This document shows positions 8,148 to 16,893 of a DNA stretch of 64,000 nucleotides, one piece after another. The stretch is from Pseudomonas sp. C2B4. Its GTDB lineage: Bacteria; Pseudomonadota; Gammaproteobacteria; Pseudomonadales; Pseudomonadaceae. The translations under genes and the position numbers were made by a program. Each line of letters begins with the position of its first letter. Within the stretch, counting starts at the first letter, position 1. Below the pieces are notes generated by a model. It saw nothing but the letters and a program-made list of their open reading frames with translations. It was not told the origin of the DNA and did not search any database. The stretch is from the NCBI RefSeq assembly GCF_013359695.1, contig NZ_JABFMU010000007.1:100234-164233 (forward strand), given 5' to 3'.

Positions 8148-9848
8148 ATGATCGAAGACTTTTGGAAGGATAAGTACCCAGCTGGAATTGCTGCCGACAT
8201 CAATCCAGACGAGTACCCGAATATTCAGGCAGTGTTGAAGCAATCCTGCCAACGCTTCGCCAACAAACCGGCTTTCAGCAACCTGGGCAAGACAATCACC
8301 TACGGTGAACTGTACGAACTGTCCGGTGCCTTTGCCGCGTACCTGCAACAGCATACCGATTTGCAGCCGGGCGATCGAATCGCCGTGCAATTGCCCAACG
8401 TGCTGCAGTACCCGGTCGCCGTCTTCGGTGCCATCCGCGCCGGGCTGATCGTGGTCAACACCAACCCGCTGTACACCGCGCGGGAAATGGAACACCAGTT
8501 CAATGACTCCGGTGCCAAGGCTTTGGTCTGCCTGGCCAACATGGCACACCTGGCCGAGGCCGTCGTGCCGAAAACCGGGGTCAAGCATGTGATCGTCACG
8601 GAAGTGGCGGATTTGCTGCCACCGCTCAAGCGTCTGCTGATCAACAGCGTGATCAAGTACGTGAAGAAGATGGTGCCGGCGTATCACTTGCCAAAAGCCA
8701 TCAAGTTCAACGACGTGTTGAGCAAGGGCCACGGCCAGCCTGTGACTGAAGCCAACCCGGCGAGCAGTGATGTGGCGGTGCTGCAATACACCGGCGGCAC
8801 CACCGGCGTGGCCAAGGGCGCGATGCTGACGCACCGCAACCTGGTGGCGAACATGCTGCAGTGCAAGGCGCTGATGGGCTCCAACCTCAATGAAGGCTGC
8901 GAGATCCTGATCACGCCGCTGCCGCTGTACCACATCTATGCCTTCACCTTTCATTGCATGGCGATGATGCTGATCGGCAACCACAACGTCCTGATCAGCA
9001 ACCCGCGTGATTTGCCGGCGATGGTCAAGGAACTGTCGAAGTGGAAGTTCAGCGGTTTCGTCGGCCTCAACACGTTGTTCGTGGCCCTGTGCAACAACGA
9101 AGGCTTCCGCAAGCTGGACTTCTCCGCGCTGAAAGTCACCCTGTCGGGCGGCATGGCCCTGCAACTGGCGGCAGCCGAGCGCTGGAAAGCGGTCACCGGT
9201 TGCGCCATCTGCGAAGGGTACGGCATGACCGAAACCAGCCCGGTGGCCACGGTCAATCCGATCCAGAACATCCAGATCGGCACCATCGGCATTCCGGTGC
9301 CATCGACCCTGTGCAAAGTCATCAATGATGCCGGTGTCGAGCAGCCAATGGGTGAAATCGGCGAACTGTGCGTGAAAGGTCCGCAGGTAATGAAGGGGTA
9401 CTGGCAGCGCCAGGAAGCCACCGATGAAATCCTCGACAGCGAAGGTTGGTTGAAGACCGGTGACATCGCGCTGATCCAGCCGGACGGCTACATGCGCATC
9501 GTCGATCGCAAGAAAGACATGATCCTGGTGTCCGGTTTCAACGTGTACCCGAACGAGCTGGAAGATGTGCTGGCGACCCTGCCGGGCGTGCTGCAATGCG
9601 CGGCCATCGGCGTGCCGGACGAGAAGTCGGGCGAGGCGATCAAGATCTTCATCGTCGCCAAACCGGGCGTGACCCTGACCAAGGAGCAGGTGATGGAGCA
9701 CATGCGCGCCAACGTCACCGGTTACAAGGTCCCACGCTCCGTGGAGTTCCGCGATGCGCTGCCGACCACCAACGTCGGCAAGATCCTGCGTCGTGAATTG
9801 CGCGATGAAGAGTTGAAGAAGATCAACGCGAAGAAAACCACCGCGTGA
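8148..9848 (+). CDS. fadD1: Long-chain fatty-acid--CoA ligase (second of a tandem pair)
   Basis: This 566-residue paralogue of the preceding gene has the same motifs: YTGGTTGVAKGA, EGYGMTETSP, DRKKDMILVSGFNVYP and NVGKILRRELR. The duplication is ancient, because the proteins differ throughout. In P. aeruginosa the equivalent pair has different chain-length preferences and separate promoters. Here too a terminator and about 230 nt lie between the genes. A TGAGGAGTGGGC stretch precedes the ATG. A strong terminator follows. Confidence 0.9.
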   Translation: MIEDFWKDKYPAGIAADINPDEYPNIQAVLKQSCQRFANKPAFSNLGKTITYGELYELSGAFAAYLQQHTDLQPGDRIAVQLPNVLQYPVAVFGAIRAGLIVVNTNPLYTAREMEHQFNDSGAKALVCLANMAHLAEAVVPKTGVKHVIVTEVADLLPPLKRLLINSVIKYVKKMVPAYHLPKAIKFNDVLSKGHGQPVTEANPASSDVAVLQYTGGTTGVAKGAMLTHRNLVANMLQCKALMGSNLNEGCEILITPLPLYHIYAFTFHCMAMMLIGNHNVLISNPRDLPAMVKELSKWKFSGFVGLNTLFVALCNNEGFRKLDFSALKVTLSGGMALQLAAAERWKAVTGCAICEGYGMTETSPVATVNPIQNIQIGTIGIPVPSTLCKVINDAGVEQPMGEIGELCVKGPQVMKGYWQRQEATDEILDSEGWLKTGDIALIQPDGYMRIVDRKKDMILVSGFNVYPNELEDVLATLPGVLQCAAIGVPDEKSGEAIKIFIVAKPGVTLTKEQVMEHMRANVTGYKVPRSVEFRDALPTTNVGKILRRELRDEELKKINAKKTTA

Positions 9849-9853
9849 TCAAC

Positions 9854-9884
9854 AAAAAGCCCCGCCGATGCGGGGCTTTTTTTA
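9854..9884 (+). terminator. Rho-independent terminator after fadD1
   Basis: AAAAAGCCCCGC, a CGAT loop and GCGGGGCTTTTTTT form a perfect hairpin with A and T flanks. Confidence 0.9.
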
Positions 9885-9906
9885 GATCTGTCAAAACACC
9901 GATCTA

Positions 9907-10008
9907 CTGTAGGAGCGAGCCTGCTCGCGAAAAAGGCCCAGACATCGCTGGCAACCAGTCCGCCCGCGTTATCGTTAACGCCCATCGCGAGCAGGCTCGC
10001 TCCTACAG
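9907..10008. repeat. REPIN (paired GI-type REP)
   Basis: Arms of the TAGGAG sub-variant lie between convergent genes, directly after the fadD1 terminator. Confidence 0.9.
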
Positions 10009-10017
10009 GAATGTTGT

Positions 10018-10395
10018 TTATTGGCGGAACGGCGCGAAATTGACGTTGGTGCCCGCCGGGCGCATGTCCTGCAGCCAGGAGTCCTTGTCGGCGCTCAGTT
10101 CCAGGCTCAGGGCTGCCTTGCGCTTGCCCTGGTTACGCACCACCAGGCCTTCGAGTTTCTCGCGCAGGAATACCGTTGGCACTTTCAGGTGCACCAGTTC
10201 ATCGGTCGCTGGCGTGTGCATCAGCAGGTGAATCCACTCGTACTGACCAACGGCCAGGCGCGACACCGGGATGTCGAACCACCAGATGTTGCGGTTGCGG
10301 TTCAGTTCGGTGAAGTGGCAGTTGTTAACGCCAAGCACAGCACCGCCGAGTTCCTGATTTCTGCGGGCAATGGCCTGCTTTTTATCGAGTTTCAT
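10018..10395 (-). CDS. Conserved hypothetical protein
   Basis: This 125-residue protein of unknown function starts MKLDKKQAIARRN, with TAGGAATGTT just upstream; the longer open frame (to 10551) has no ribosome binding site and is unlikely. It has no signal peptide or membrane segment. The middle part, NIWWFDIPVSRL followed by WIHLLMHTP, looks like a compact globular domain. No catalytic motif is visible. It is divergent from csbD. Function cannot be assigned. Confidence 0.7.
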   Translation of the reverse strand: MKLDKKQAIARRNQELGGAVLGVNNCHFTELNRNRNIWWFDIPVSRLAVGQYEWIHLLMHTPATDELVHLKVPTVFLREKLEGLVVRNQGKRKAALSLELSADKDSWLQDMRPAGTNVNFAPFRQ

Positions 10396-10519
10396 AACAT
10401 TCCTACGGGATTGGATCTTCAGCGCCAGGGCCTGAATACGTTGCGCATTCTCGGGGGTTGCCGGGCAAACATAAAGCCCAACCTGCATTGAACGATGAAA
10501 TGTCGTCGGGAAAATAAAT

Positions 10520-10547
10520 GAAACTCCCCGCAAACGCCCCCGGTCAA
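10520..10547 (+). promoter_or_regulatory. Possible AlgU (sigma-E type) promoter of csbD
   Basis: GAAACT (10520-10525), a 17-nt gap and GTCAA (10543-10547) resemble the GAACTT-N16/17-TCTGA pattern of AlgU promoters, 48 nt before the csbD start. The match is partial, so this is a weak inference. Confidence 0.3.
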
Positions 10548-10594
10548 CCATGTGTAATGACTTTTCTCATTGAGATGTTCAGAGGAGAAACACC

Positions 10595-10786
10595 ATGGGC
10601 AGCACAAGCGATAAAGTAAAAGGCATGGCCAACGAAGCTGCGGGTAACGTCAAACAAGGCGTCGGCAAGGTCACCAACAACCCGAATCTGCAAGCTGAGG
10701 GCAAGGCTCAGGAAAGGAAAGGCGAGGCCCAACAAGCCATCGGCAAAGCCAAGGACGCAATCAAGAAAGGCGTCGACAGAGCGTGA
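10595..10786 (+). CDS. CsbD family stress protein
   Basis: This 63-residue hydrophilic protein is rich in Lys, Ala, Gly and Gln, with the CsbD pattern DKVKGMANEAAGNVKQGVGK and a second repeat GKAQERKGEAQQAIGK. CsbD proteins are general-stress proteins of unknown mechanism. AGAGGAGAAACACC is an excellent ribosome binding site. A terminator follows 22 nt after the stop, so the gene is probably monocistronic. Confidence 0.9.
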   Translation: MGSTSDKVKGMANEAAGNVKQGVGKVTNNPNLQAEGKAQERKGEAQQAIGKAKDAIKKGVDRA

Positions 10787-10807
10787 TAAGGCCTTTGATG
10801 AAGTCAG

Positions 10808-10835
10808 AAACGGCCATCCACGGATGGCCGTTTTT
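10808..10835 (+). terminator. Rho-independent terminator after csbD
   Basis: AAACGGCCATCC / GGATGGCCGTTTTT form a hairpin followed by T5. Confidence 0.9.
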
Positions 10836-10962
10836 GTGTCAGCCTGAACTTGAGCGATGAAATTGTTTCAAAGTCGCCAGGTAGGCTACTTTGACTAAAG
10901 AAAACGGCCCCGGAGTCGCCCTGACTTCAAACCAATCCTGTATGCGGCGGATGGAGACGCGA

Positions 10963-11925
10963 ATGATTTTCCCGGACATGAGAGGCCTGCCCCTGCACCG
11001 TGTAATGCTGCGCACGGTGACCGAGTTCGTCGACGACGAGATGTCGACCTATGCCTCGGCGCTGGCCTATCAAATGCTGTTTTCGCTGTTTCCCTTCATC
11101 CTGTTCCTGATCGCCCTGATCGGTTTCCTGCACCTGCCGGATTTCTTTTCCTGGCTGCGCCTGCAATCGGAACTGGTGTTGCCGCCCCAGGCACTGGAGC
11201 AGGTAAACCCGGTGATCGACCAGCTCCAGCAATCCAAGGGCGGGCTGCTGTCGGTGGGTATCGTGATTGCCCTGTGGACGGCCTCCGCCGGTGTGCGCCT
11301 AATGATGAGCGCGATGAACGCCGCCTACGATGTGGTCGAAGGGCGACCGGCGTGGAAGCGCTTTCCGCTGTCGATCATCTACACCGTTGGCATTGCCGGC
11401 ATGCTGCTGATCGCCGCGGCGTTGATGGTGTTGGGGCCGCAGGTGATGAGCTGGATCGCGGCGCAAATCGGCCTTGAATATTTCATTGTCACGCTGTGGA
11501 ACATTGCGCGCTGGCCCGTGATCGTGATTTTGATGATGGTCGCGGTGGCGCTGATCTATTACGTCATGCCAGACGTCAAACAGGAGTTTCGCTTCATCAC
11601 GCCGGGTTCGGTGCTGTCGGTGGTGGTGTGGATCATCGCGTCCCTGGGATTCGGTCTGTACGTCAAGGAATTCGCCAACTACAACGCCATGTATGGCAGT
11701 ATCGGCGCGATCATCGTGCTGCTGTTGTACTTCTACATTTCCGCCGCGGTGCTGCTGCTCGGCGCCGAGATGAATGCGGTGATCGAGCACATGTCGCGCG
11801 AGGGCAAGGACCCTGGCGAGAAGGTTGCCGGCGAGCATGGTCCCGTTCATGAGGAAAAACACCACGTATCGGGACTGGGCCGCGATCACTCCATCAAGCC
11901 ACCCACTGACGAAGTCATCAAATGA
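10963..11925 (+). CDS. YihY/BrkB family integral membrane protein
   Basis: This 320-residue inner-membrane protein has about six hydrophobic segments and the family signature [18 protein letters not shown] near the N-terminus, plus [19 protein letters not shown] late in the protein. The C-terminal 45 residues are hydrophilic and histidine-rich, so probably cytoplasmic. The function of the family is not settled; older annotation as ribonuclease BN is wrong for it. The ATG at 10963 was chosen because GGAGACG precedes it and homologues begin there; an upstream ATG at 10891 is open in frame. The stop overlaps def by ATGA. Confidence 0.85.
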   Translation: MIFPDMRGLPLHRVMLRTVTEFVDDEMSTYASALAYQMLFSLFPFILFLIALIGFLHLPDFFSWLRLQSELVLPPQALEQVNPVIDQLQQSKGGLLSVGIVIALWTASAGVRLMMSAMNAAYDVVEGRPAWKRFPLSIIYTVGIAGMLLIAAALMVLGPQVMSWIAAQIGLEYFIVTLWNIARWPVIVILMMVAVALIYYVMPDVKQEFRFITPGSVLSVVVWIIASLGFGLYVKEFANYNAMYGSIGAIIVLLLYFYISAAVLLLGAEMNAVIEHMSREGKDPGEKVAGEHGPVHEEKHHVSGLGRDHSIKPPTDEVIK

Positions 11926-12461
11926 TCCGTGAAATCCTGAAAATGGGCGATGAGCGCCTGTTGCGCATTGCCCCGCCAGTGCCCGTCGAAATGTTCGACA
12001 GCCCCGAGTTGTGGCAGTTGATCGACGACATGTTCCAAACCATGGAAAGCGTTGGCGGCGTCGGCCTGGCCGCACCGCAGATCGGTGTCGACCTGCAGCT
12101 GGTGATCTTCGGTTTCGAGCACAGCGAGCGTTACCCGGACGCCGACGCGGTGCCGCAGACGATCCTGATCAACCCGTTGATCACACCGTTGAGCCCGATC
12201 ATGGAAGAGGGTTTCGAAGGTTGCCTGTCGGTGCCCGGCTTGCGGGGCGCGGTGGATCGTTATCAACAGATCCGCTACGAAGGTGTCGACCCCAAGGGCG
12301 AGCCGATTGTGCGCGTCGCTTCCGGTTTCCATGCGCGGGTGGTGCAGCACGAATGCGACCACCTGATCGGCCGCTTGTACCCGTCACGCATTACCGACTT
12401 CAGCAAGTTCGGGTTTACCGAGGTGATGTTCCCGGATCTTGATCCGAATGCGGATGATTAA
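11922..12461 (+). CDS. def: Peptide deformylase (accessory copy)
   Basis: This 179-residue Fe/Zn hydrolase removes the N-formyl group from nascent proteins. All three family motifs are intact: [10 protein letters not shown] (46-55), EGCLS (metal-ligand Cys near C101) and HECDH (143-147). It overlaps the BrkB-like gene by 4 nt and is probably translationally coupled to it. The usual def partner fmt is absent, so this is likely the second deformylase that pseudomonads carry rather than the def-fmt copy. Confidence 0.9.
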   Translation: MIREILKMGDERLLRIAPPVPVEMFDSPELWQLIDDMFQTMESVGGVGLAAPQIGVDLQLVIFGFEHSERYPDADAVPQTILINPLITPLSPIMEEGFEGCLSVPGLRGAVDRYQQIRYEGVDPKGEPIVRVASGFHARVVQHECDHLIGRLYPSRITDFSKFGFTEVMFPDLDPNADD

Positions 12462-12477
12462 AATCCACACAAAACCA

Positions 12478-12570
12478 ATGTAGGAGCGAGCCTGCTCGCG
12501 ATGAGGCCGTGTCAGTCAATGATGATGTTGAATGAAACTCCGCCATCGCGAGCAGGCTCGCTCCTACATT
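12478..12570. repeat. REPIN (paired GI-type REP)
   Basis: TAGGAG sub-variant arms lie between the convergent def and methyltransferase-like genes. Confidence 0.9.
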
Positions 12571-12582
12571 TGATCTACGTCG

Positions 12583-13401
12583 TTATTTAGATGGTTTGAC
12601 GAACCGCAACGTCATCCGGTCCGACTCCCCGATCGCCACATACTTCGCCCGGTCCTTTTCCCCCAACGTCAACGCCGGCGGCAGTGTCCACACGCCTTCG
12701 GGGTAATCCTTGGTGTCCTTCGGATTGGCATTGATTTCACTCTGCGCCTCAAGCTTGAAACCCGCATCGGTTGCCAGTTTCACCACAAAATCGGTAGGCA
12801 GATAGCCGCTGTGCTTGATGTCCTCCAGGGACGCCCCGTCCCTGGCTCGATGGTCGACGACGCCGAGCACGCCACCGGGTTTGAGCACCTTGAAAAAGGC
12901 CTGGAACATCAGCGGCGCGGTATTGGCGAGCACCCAGTTGTGCACGTTGCGAAAGGTCAGCACGGTGTCCGCCGAACCGGGTTGGCCGAAGGCCGGGGCT
13001 TTCGGGTCGAACTCGAGCACCTGGGCCTTGGCGTACTGTTCAGGCGTCGCGGCGAATTTGCTCTTCAGCTTTTCTTCGTTCTTGCGCGCGTAGTCACTGA
13101 CCGTCGGCGCCTGGATCGCCGCGATGTACTGCCCATGCTCCTTGAGCAGCGGCGCCAGCAATTCGCTGTACCAGCCGTTGCCGGGGGTGATTTCAATGAC
13201 CGTCTGATTCGGCGCCAGACCAAAGAACTGCAGGCCCTGTTGCGGATGACGATAGCCATCGCGCGCGACGTTTTCCGGGGCACGCCAACTGCCGGCCAAG
13301 ACCTTGGCGTATTGCTCGGCGGACACCGTCGGCGTGGCGGCATGGGCGAAAACAGGGGCGAGCAGGGCGGTCAGCGTCAAAGCCAGAAGAGCGGGTTTCA
13401 T
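12583..13401 (-). CDS. Exported class I SAM-methyltransferase-like protein
   Basis: This 272-residue protein begins with a clear Sec signal peptide (MKPALLALTLTALLAPVFAHA, cleavage near residue 21). The mature part has a Rossmann methyltransferase core: VIEITPGNGWYSELLAPLL as motif I (about 68-86), a hydrophobic strand with TVLTFRNVHNW as motif IV, and LKPGGVLGVVDHRA as motif V/VI. SAM is not known in the periplasm, so either the domain has another role or the protein acts before export. Similar signal-peptide-bearing homologues exist in other proteobacteria. It is probably monocistronic. Confidence 0.8.
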   Translation of the reverse strand: MKPALLALTLTALLAPVFAHAATPTVSAEQYAKVLAGSWRAPENVARDGYRHPQQGLQFFGLAPNQTVIEITPGNGWYSELLAPLLKEHGQYIAAIQAPTVSDYARKNEEKLKSKFAATPEQYAKAQVLEFDPKAPAFGQPGSADTVLTFRNVHNWVLANTAPLMFQAFFKVLKPGGVLGVVDHRARDGASLEDIKHSGYLPTDFVVKLATDAGFKLEAQSEINANPKDTKDYPEGVWTLPPALTLGEKDRAKYVAIGESDRMTLRFVKPSK

Positions 13402-13462
13402 GGGGCGTCCTGAGCGAAGTCGAAGTCGACAGCGAGGCTAGCACGCAGCGCTCCGGGGCCGA

Positions 13463-13900
13463 TCACACATTATCGACGGTGGACCTAACCAACGGTTCTA
13501 AGCCCATGGCGATCATGGGTTTGCTGCGGGCATAACGGCTCAATCGCTCGACCATGGCGTAGGGCATTGGCGGGTCAAAGCTGAAGCCGCGGCGTTCGTA
13601 AAATCCGCGCAAGTCGGGGTGGCAGAACAACCAGACCGGTAGCTCGAGATCCTTGACGGCTTCAGCGATCAACGACGCGGCGACCCCCTGTTCGCGACAG
13701 GCCGGGTCGACAAACAACCCCGTCAGCCAATGCCCGCCGGCCACCGGTCGCAAACACAAGGCAGCGACGATCTCGTCGCGCCTGGCGACCCACAGTTGCG
13801 CGTCGCGCACCGCTTTCATCGACGATTGGTGGGCGCGATAGAACTTGTTCATCAATGGCCACAGCGGCTCATCGAGTCTGGAGTAACGGGTGCTGTGCAT
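13463..13900 (-). CDS. GNAT family N-acetyltransferase
   Basis: This 145-residue acetyltransferase has the acetyl-CoA motif in FVDPACREQGVAASLI (R/Q-x-x-G-x-A) and the terminal FYERRGFSFD beta-bulge. The ATG at 13900 gives the usual GNAT length; the frame is open 25 codons further without a convincing start. The substrate is unknown. Confidence 0.8.
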   Translation of the reverse strand: MHSTRYSRLDEPLWPLMNKFYRAHQSSMKAVRDAQLWVARRDEIVAALCLRPVAGGHWLTGLFVDPACREQGVAASLIAEAVKDLELPVWLFCHPDLRGFYERRGFSFDPPMPYAMVERLSRYARSKPMIAMGLEPLVRSTVDNV

Positions 13901-13999
13901 GGGGCTAAACTGTTGGAGGGCAAGCGCGATTATAAAAGAACGCGCACGTCGGGATAGGTGTATACCTGTTTTCATCCCCCCGCGAGTGGAGTACGCATC

Positions 14000-14110
14000 A
14001 TGTCTAAAGGTATGGAATCAAAAAAAGAGCTGAAGAAAAAACCGGCAAAAACCGCCATTGAAAAACGTGCCGAGAAGAAAGCTAAAAAACTCAACCTGTT
14101 CGGGCATTGA
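14000..14110 (+). CDS. Very small lysine-rich protein, 36 residues
   Basis: ATG at 14000 and TGA at 14108-14110 give a 36-residue product beginning MSKGMESKKELKKKPAK and ending KKLNLFGH. About 14 of 36 residues are lysine; the predicted pI is very high. GTGGAGTACGCATC upstream contains a GGAG ribosome binding site at good spacing. The reading looks like a real gene because of the ribosome binding site, the strong compositional bias and the clean ending before a hairpin. A nucleic-acid-associated role is possible but not shown. Confidence 0.65.
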   Translation: MSKGMESKKELKKKPAKTAIEKRAEKKAKKLNLFGH

Positions 14111-14123
14111 GTCCGCTCCGTTG

Positions 14124-14152
14124 GATCGCTCCCACGCCTCGCATGGGAGCGA
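14124..14152 (+). terminator. Hairpin after the 36-residue gene (terminator or degenerate REP)
   Basis: TCGCTCCCA / TGGGAGCGA form a 9-bp stem with a 9-nt loop. The stem shares GCTCCCA/TGGGAGC with the REP repeats, so it may be a REP remnant; it is followed by CCCTTTG rather than a T-run. Confidence 0.5.
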
Positions 14153-14227
14153 CCCTTTGAAAACAAACTGCAAGAAATCCCGCCGCCGTTGCACAGAAGG
14201 GGACTGGTCCCCGATCCGAGCAACGCC

Positions 14228-15169
14228 ATGCCCCATTACTTCGATAACGCCCACCGAAAAGAAATCGAAACCCTGCGCCAACGCTTCACCGCCCGTACCG
14301 AGTGGCCGACCTGGTTGCTGTTGATCGGCGTGTACGGCGCCTGGTTCGCCATCGTTCTGAGCAGTCATTCATTGGGCTTGTGGGCGAGCACGCTGTTGCT
14401 GATTCCCGTGGTGGTGCTCTGGCTGTCGGTACAGCACGAGCTGCTGCACGGTCATCCGACCCGTTGGCCGGCGCTGAACAAAGTCCTGGGCTACGCACCG
14501 TTCGCGGTGTGGTACCCCTACACGCTGTATCGCGACAGTCATTTGCTGCATCACCGCGACGAAGACTTGACCCTCCCCGGTCGCGATCCGGAAAGCCGTT
14601 ATGTGAGCATCGAGCAATGGCAGGGCAGCTCGCTGTTCGAGCAGGGCCTGCATTGGCTGAATAAAACCGTGCTCGGCCGCTTCGCCCTCGGTGCGCCGCT
14701 GGCCTTGCTGGCCTTGGCCCGGGAAGAAATTCAACGACTCAAGCGCGGTGATCGTCAGGCCTGGTGGATGTGGCTCAGCCACGGGGCGCTGACCCTGCTG
14801 ATGCTGCTGTTCATCGCGCGTTACAGCCTCCTGCCGGTGTGGCATTACCTCTTGCTGATCAGTGTGCCGGCGCTGTCGATTGCGATGATTCGCTCCTACT
14901 ATGAACATCGCCCACATGGGCTGCCCGAGCAGCGCACCGTGCTCAATGAAGCGGCATGGCCCTGGCGCTGGTTGTTCCTCAACCTCAATCTGCACCTGGT
15001 GCACCACGACTTGCCGGGGCTGCCCTGGTACGACTTGCCTCGCGTCTACCGCGCCCGTCGCGAGCAATGGCTGGCGCGCAGCGGCGGGTTTCTGGTGCAG
15101 GGTTATGGACAGTTGTGGCGCGAGCATGGGGTGAAGGCGATTGATAGTCCGCGGCATCCGTTTCACTGA
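14228..15169 (+). CDS. Membrane fatty acid desaturase
   Basis: This 313-residue di-iron membrane desaturase/hydroxylase has three histidine boxes: HELLHGH (70-76), HLLHH (105-109) and HLVHH (256-260). Four hydrophobic segments lie between the boxes. The second box is followed by RDEDLTLPGRDPESRYV, as in short bacterial members of the family. The substrate may be a fatty acyl lipid or a carotenoid-like molecule. A TTG further upstream is in frame, but the ATG at 14228 gives the expected start. The gene stands alone. Confidence 0.85.
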   Translation: MPHYFDNAHRKEIETLRQRFTARTEWPTWLLLIGVYGAWFAIVLSSHSLGLWASTLLLIPVVVLWLSVQHELLHGHPTRWPALNKVLGYAPFAVWYPYTLYRDSHLLHHRDEDLTLPGRDPESRYVSIEQWQGSSLFEQGLHWLNKTVLGRFALGAPLALLALAREEIQRLKRGDRQAWWMWLSHGALTLLMLLFIARYSLLPVWHYLLLISVPALSIAMIRSYYEHRPHGLPEQRTVLNEAAWPWRWLFLNLNLHLVHHDLPGLPWYDLPRVYRARREQWLARSGGFLVQGYGQLWREHGVKAIDSPRHPFH

Positions 15170-15193
15170 CTTTTCATGACCGACACCTACCTC

Positions 15194-15285
15194 CTGTGGG
15201 AGCGAGCCTGCTCGCGAAAGCGATTTAACATCCAACAGATAAGTCGACTGATACACCGCTTTCGCGAGCAGGCTCGCTCCCACAG
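15194..15285. repeat. REPIN (paired GI-type REP)
   Basis: Arms of the TGGGAG variant lie between two genes of the same orientation. Confidence 0.9.
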
Positions 15286-15313
15286 TGGATCTTTGTTCTC
15301 CGGGATTTTTTTG

Positions 15314-16105
15314 ATGACTCAACACCTCGCCGAATTACTGATGTACGTCGCCCCCGAACCGATCCGCGAGGCCAACGAACGCTGGCTGGCGCTTATCCTT
15401 GAGCGACTGGGGGCCAGGCGTCGAAGCGCCGAAGGCCTGTCTTTGATGGACCTTTGGCTGTCGCCGCACCTGTTGCTGACGCAAACCTGCGGTTATCCGC
15501 TGATGACCGCGCTGCGTGGCCAGGTCCGGGTGCTGGGCCGCCCGCGCTATGAAATGCCGGACGCGAGTGGCGGCAACCATTGCAGCCTGCTGCTCGGTCG
15601 CGCCGACGATCCACGACCAAGCCTGCCGGACTTTCATGGCAGCCGTGGCGTGATCAACGGCGAAGACTCCAACAGCGGCATGAACCTGCTGCGCCATCGA
15701 CTGGCGCCGCTGCATCGGGACGGGCAGTTTTTTGCCGGGGTCGGCATCAGCGGCAGCCACCGTGAAAGTTTGCGTTGGTTGCGCGAGGACCGTGCGGATC
15801 TGGCGGCGGTTGACAGCGTGACCTACGCCTATCTGGCGCGTTACGCCGCGGAGGAGGTTGCCGGGTTGCGGGTGGTTGCTCGCAGTGCCATCAGCCCGAC
15901 GTTGCCGTACATCACGGCTTCGAGTGTCAGTGATGAGCAGGCTGAGGAGATTCGACAGGTGATGAACCAGACCTTGGGCGAGTTGCCGGAGGTGGCGCAG
16001 GTTCTTGGTTTGCGGGAGGTATTGCCGGCCAGTGAAGGCGATTACCAGGTGATTATTGATTATCAGCAGGAAGCCGAGGCGTTGGGGGTCGGGCGGTTGC
16101 GATAA
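15314..16105 (+). CDS. PhnD/SsuA-type periplasmic-binding-fold protein without signal peptide
   Basis: This 263-residue protein has the type 2 periplasmic-binding fold of the PhnD group: LMTALRGQVRVLG, RGVINGEDSNSGMN, then a GSHRESLRWLREDRADLAAVDSV segment that forms the second lobe. It begins MTQHLAELLMYVAPEP with no hydrophobic leader, and the frame upstream is REPIN sequence, so the product should be cytoplasmic. No permease or ATPase gene is nearby. It may therefore sense a ligand rather than take part in transport. Confidence 0.75.
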   Translation: MTQHLAELLMYVAPEPIREANERWLALILERLGARRRSAEGLSLMDLWLSPHLLLTQTCGYPLMTALRGQVRVLGRPRYEMPDASGGNHCSLLLGRADDPRPSLPDFHGSRGVINGEDSNSGMNLLRHRLAPLHRDGQFFAGVGISGSHRESLRWLREDRADLAAVDSVTYAYLARYAAEEVAGLRVVARSAISPTLPYITASSVSDEQAEEIRQVMNQTLGELPEVAQVLGLREVLPASEGDYQVIIDYQQEAEALGVGRLR

Positions 16106-16134
16106 GGTTTGGGGAGGGTGTCGACAGACTCTTT

Positions 16135-16197
16135 TTCGCGAGCAGGCTCGCTCCCACAGGCTGTCTGCGGACCTGTGGGAGCGAGCCTGCTCGCGAA
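16135..16197. repeat. REP pair in reversed orientation
   Basis: The two GI REPs face the other way round from the common REPIN (TTCGCGAGCAGGCTC first, GAGCCTGCTCGCGAA last) with a spacer of only about 14 nt. Confidence 0.9.
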
Positions 16198-16222
16198 AGC
16201 CATCGGTCAGGCACCTAAGATT

Positions 16223-16243
16223 TATATTCTTAAAATGAATATA
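16223..16243. promoter_or_regulatory. Inverted repeat upstream of the ECF sigma factor gene
   Basis: TATATTC - 7 nt - GATATA-type complement GAATATA is a perfect 7-7-7 inverted repeat in an AT-rich promoter region, about 100 nt before the sigma factor start. It could be an operator or an AT-rich hairpin. Confidence 0.45.
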
Positions 16244-16341
16244 AAAATCACTTTTAAATATTATTAATGAATAAGGCTCCTTGCTAGGATCGCGTCACCG
16301 GACGACCGGACATTCAGCGACCCCTAACCCCTGGAGCCTCT

Positions 16342-16893
16342 ATGTCGTCCGGCACCGGCCTTTCCCATCGCAATGACGTGGGCGGATTGTTCCGCGCCCA
16401 TTACCCCTGGCTGTGCGCAAGATTGCACCAGTACCTGGGGAACGCTTCCAGTGCCGAAGACGTCGCCGCCGAAGCCTTCGTGCAGTTGCTCGAAGCACCC
16501 GAGCACCTGTCGATCCGCGAGCCTCGCGCCTGGCTGACCACGATTGCCCGCCGGTTGATTTACCAACTGTGGCGCCGCCGTGACCTGGAGCGCCGGCACC
16601 TCGATGAACTGCATCAAGTCGATCCATCCACAACGCCGTCGCCCGAAGAACTGGCGCAACTGAGCCAGGCGCTGCATGGCCTCGACCGCACGCTGGCGCG
16701 CCTGCCCGGCAAGGTCCGGGACACCTTTCTGTTGTCGCGGGTCGACGGCCTGACTTACCCGCAAATCGCTGCCGAGCTCGGCATTTCCCAGCGTTCGGTC
16801 AGCGCCTACATGATCCGCTCCGAAGCCCTGTGTGCCCGGCACCGCGCCAATCCATTCCTGAAACACCCCCTACAGAACAAGAGGTCCGCATGA
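16342..16893 (+). CDS. ECF RNA polymerase sigma factor, FecI-like
   Basis: This 183-residue protein has sigma region 2 (FRAHYPWLCARLHQYLGN, then AEDVAAEAFVQLLE and PRAWLTTIARRLIY) and region 4 (LPGKVRDTFLLSRVDGL, YPQIAAELGISQRSVSAYM as the helix-turn-helix). It looks like the FecI group, yet no FecR-type anti-sigma or TonB receptor gene is adjacent. Instead its stop overlaps the start of a betaine-binding protein gene by ATGA, so the two are translationally coupled. Confidence 0.85.
   Translation: MSSGTGLSHRNDVGGLFRAHYPWLCARLHQYLGNASSAEDVAAEAFVQLLEAPEHLSIREPRAWLTTIARRLIYQLWRRRDLERRHLDELHQVDPSTTPSPEELAQLSQALHGLDRTLARLPGKVRDTFLLSRVDGLTYPQIAAELGISQRSVSAYMIRSEALCARHRANPFLKHPLQNKRSA

Noticed and set aside
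6137..9701. Open frames of over 500 codons on the minus strand opposite both fadD genes
   Set aside because: Both have the composition of antisense frames and match no protein family; the plus-strand genes carry complete ligase motifs.
14189..14227. Upstream TTG start for the desaturase
   Set aside because: The ATG at 14228 gives the usual N-terminus and the added residues have no similarity to the family.
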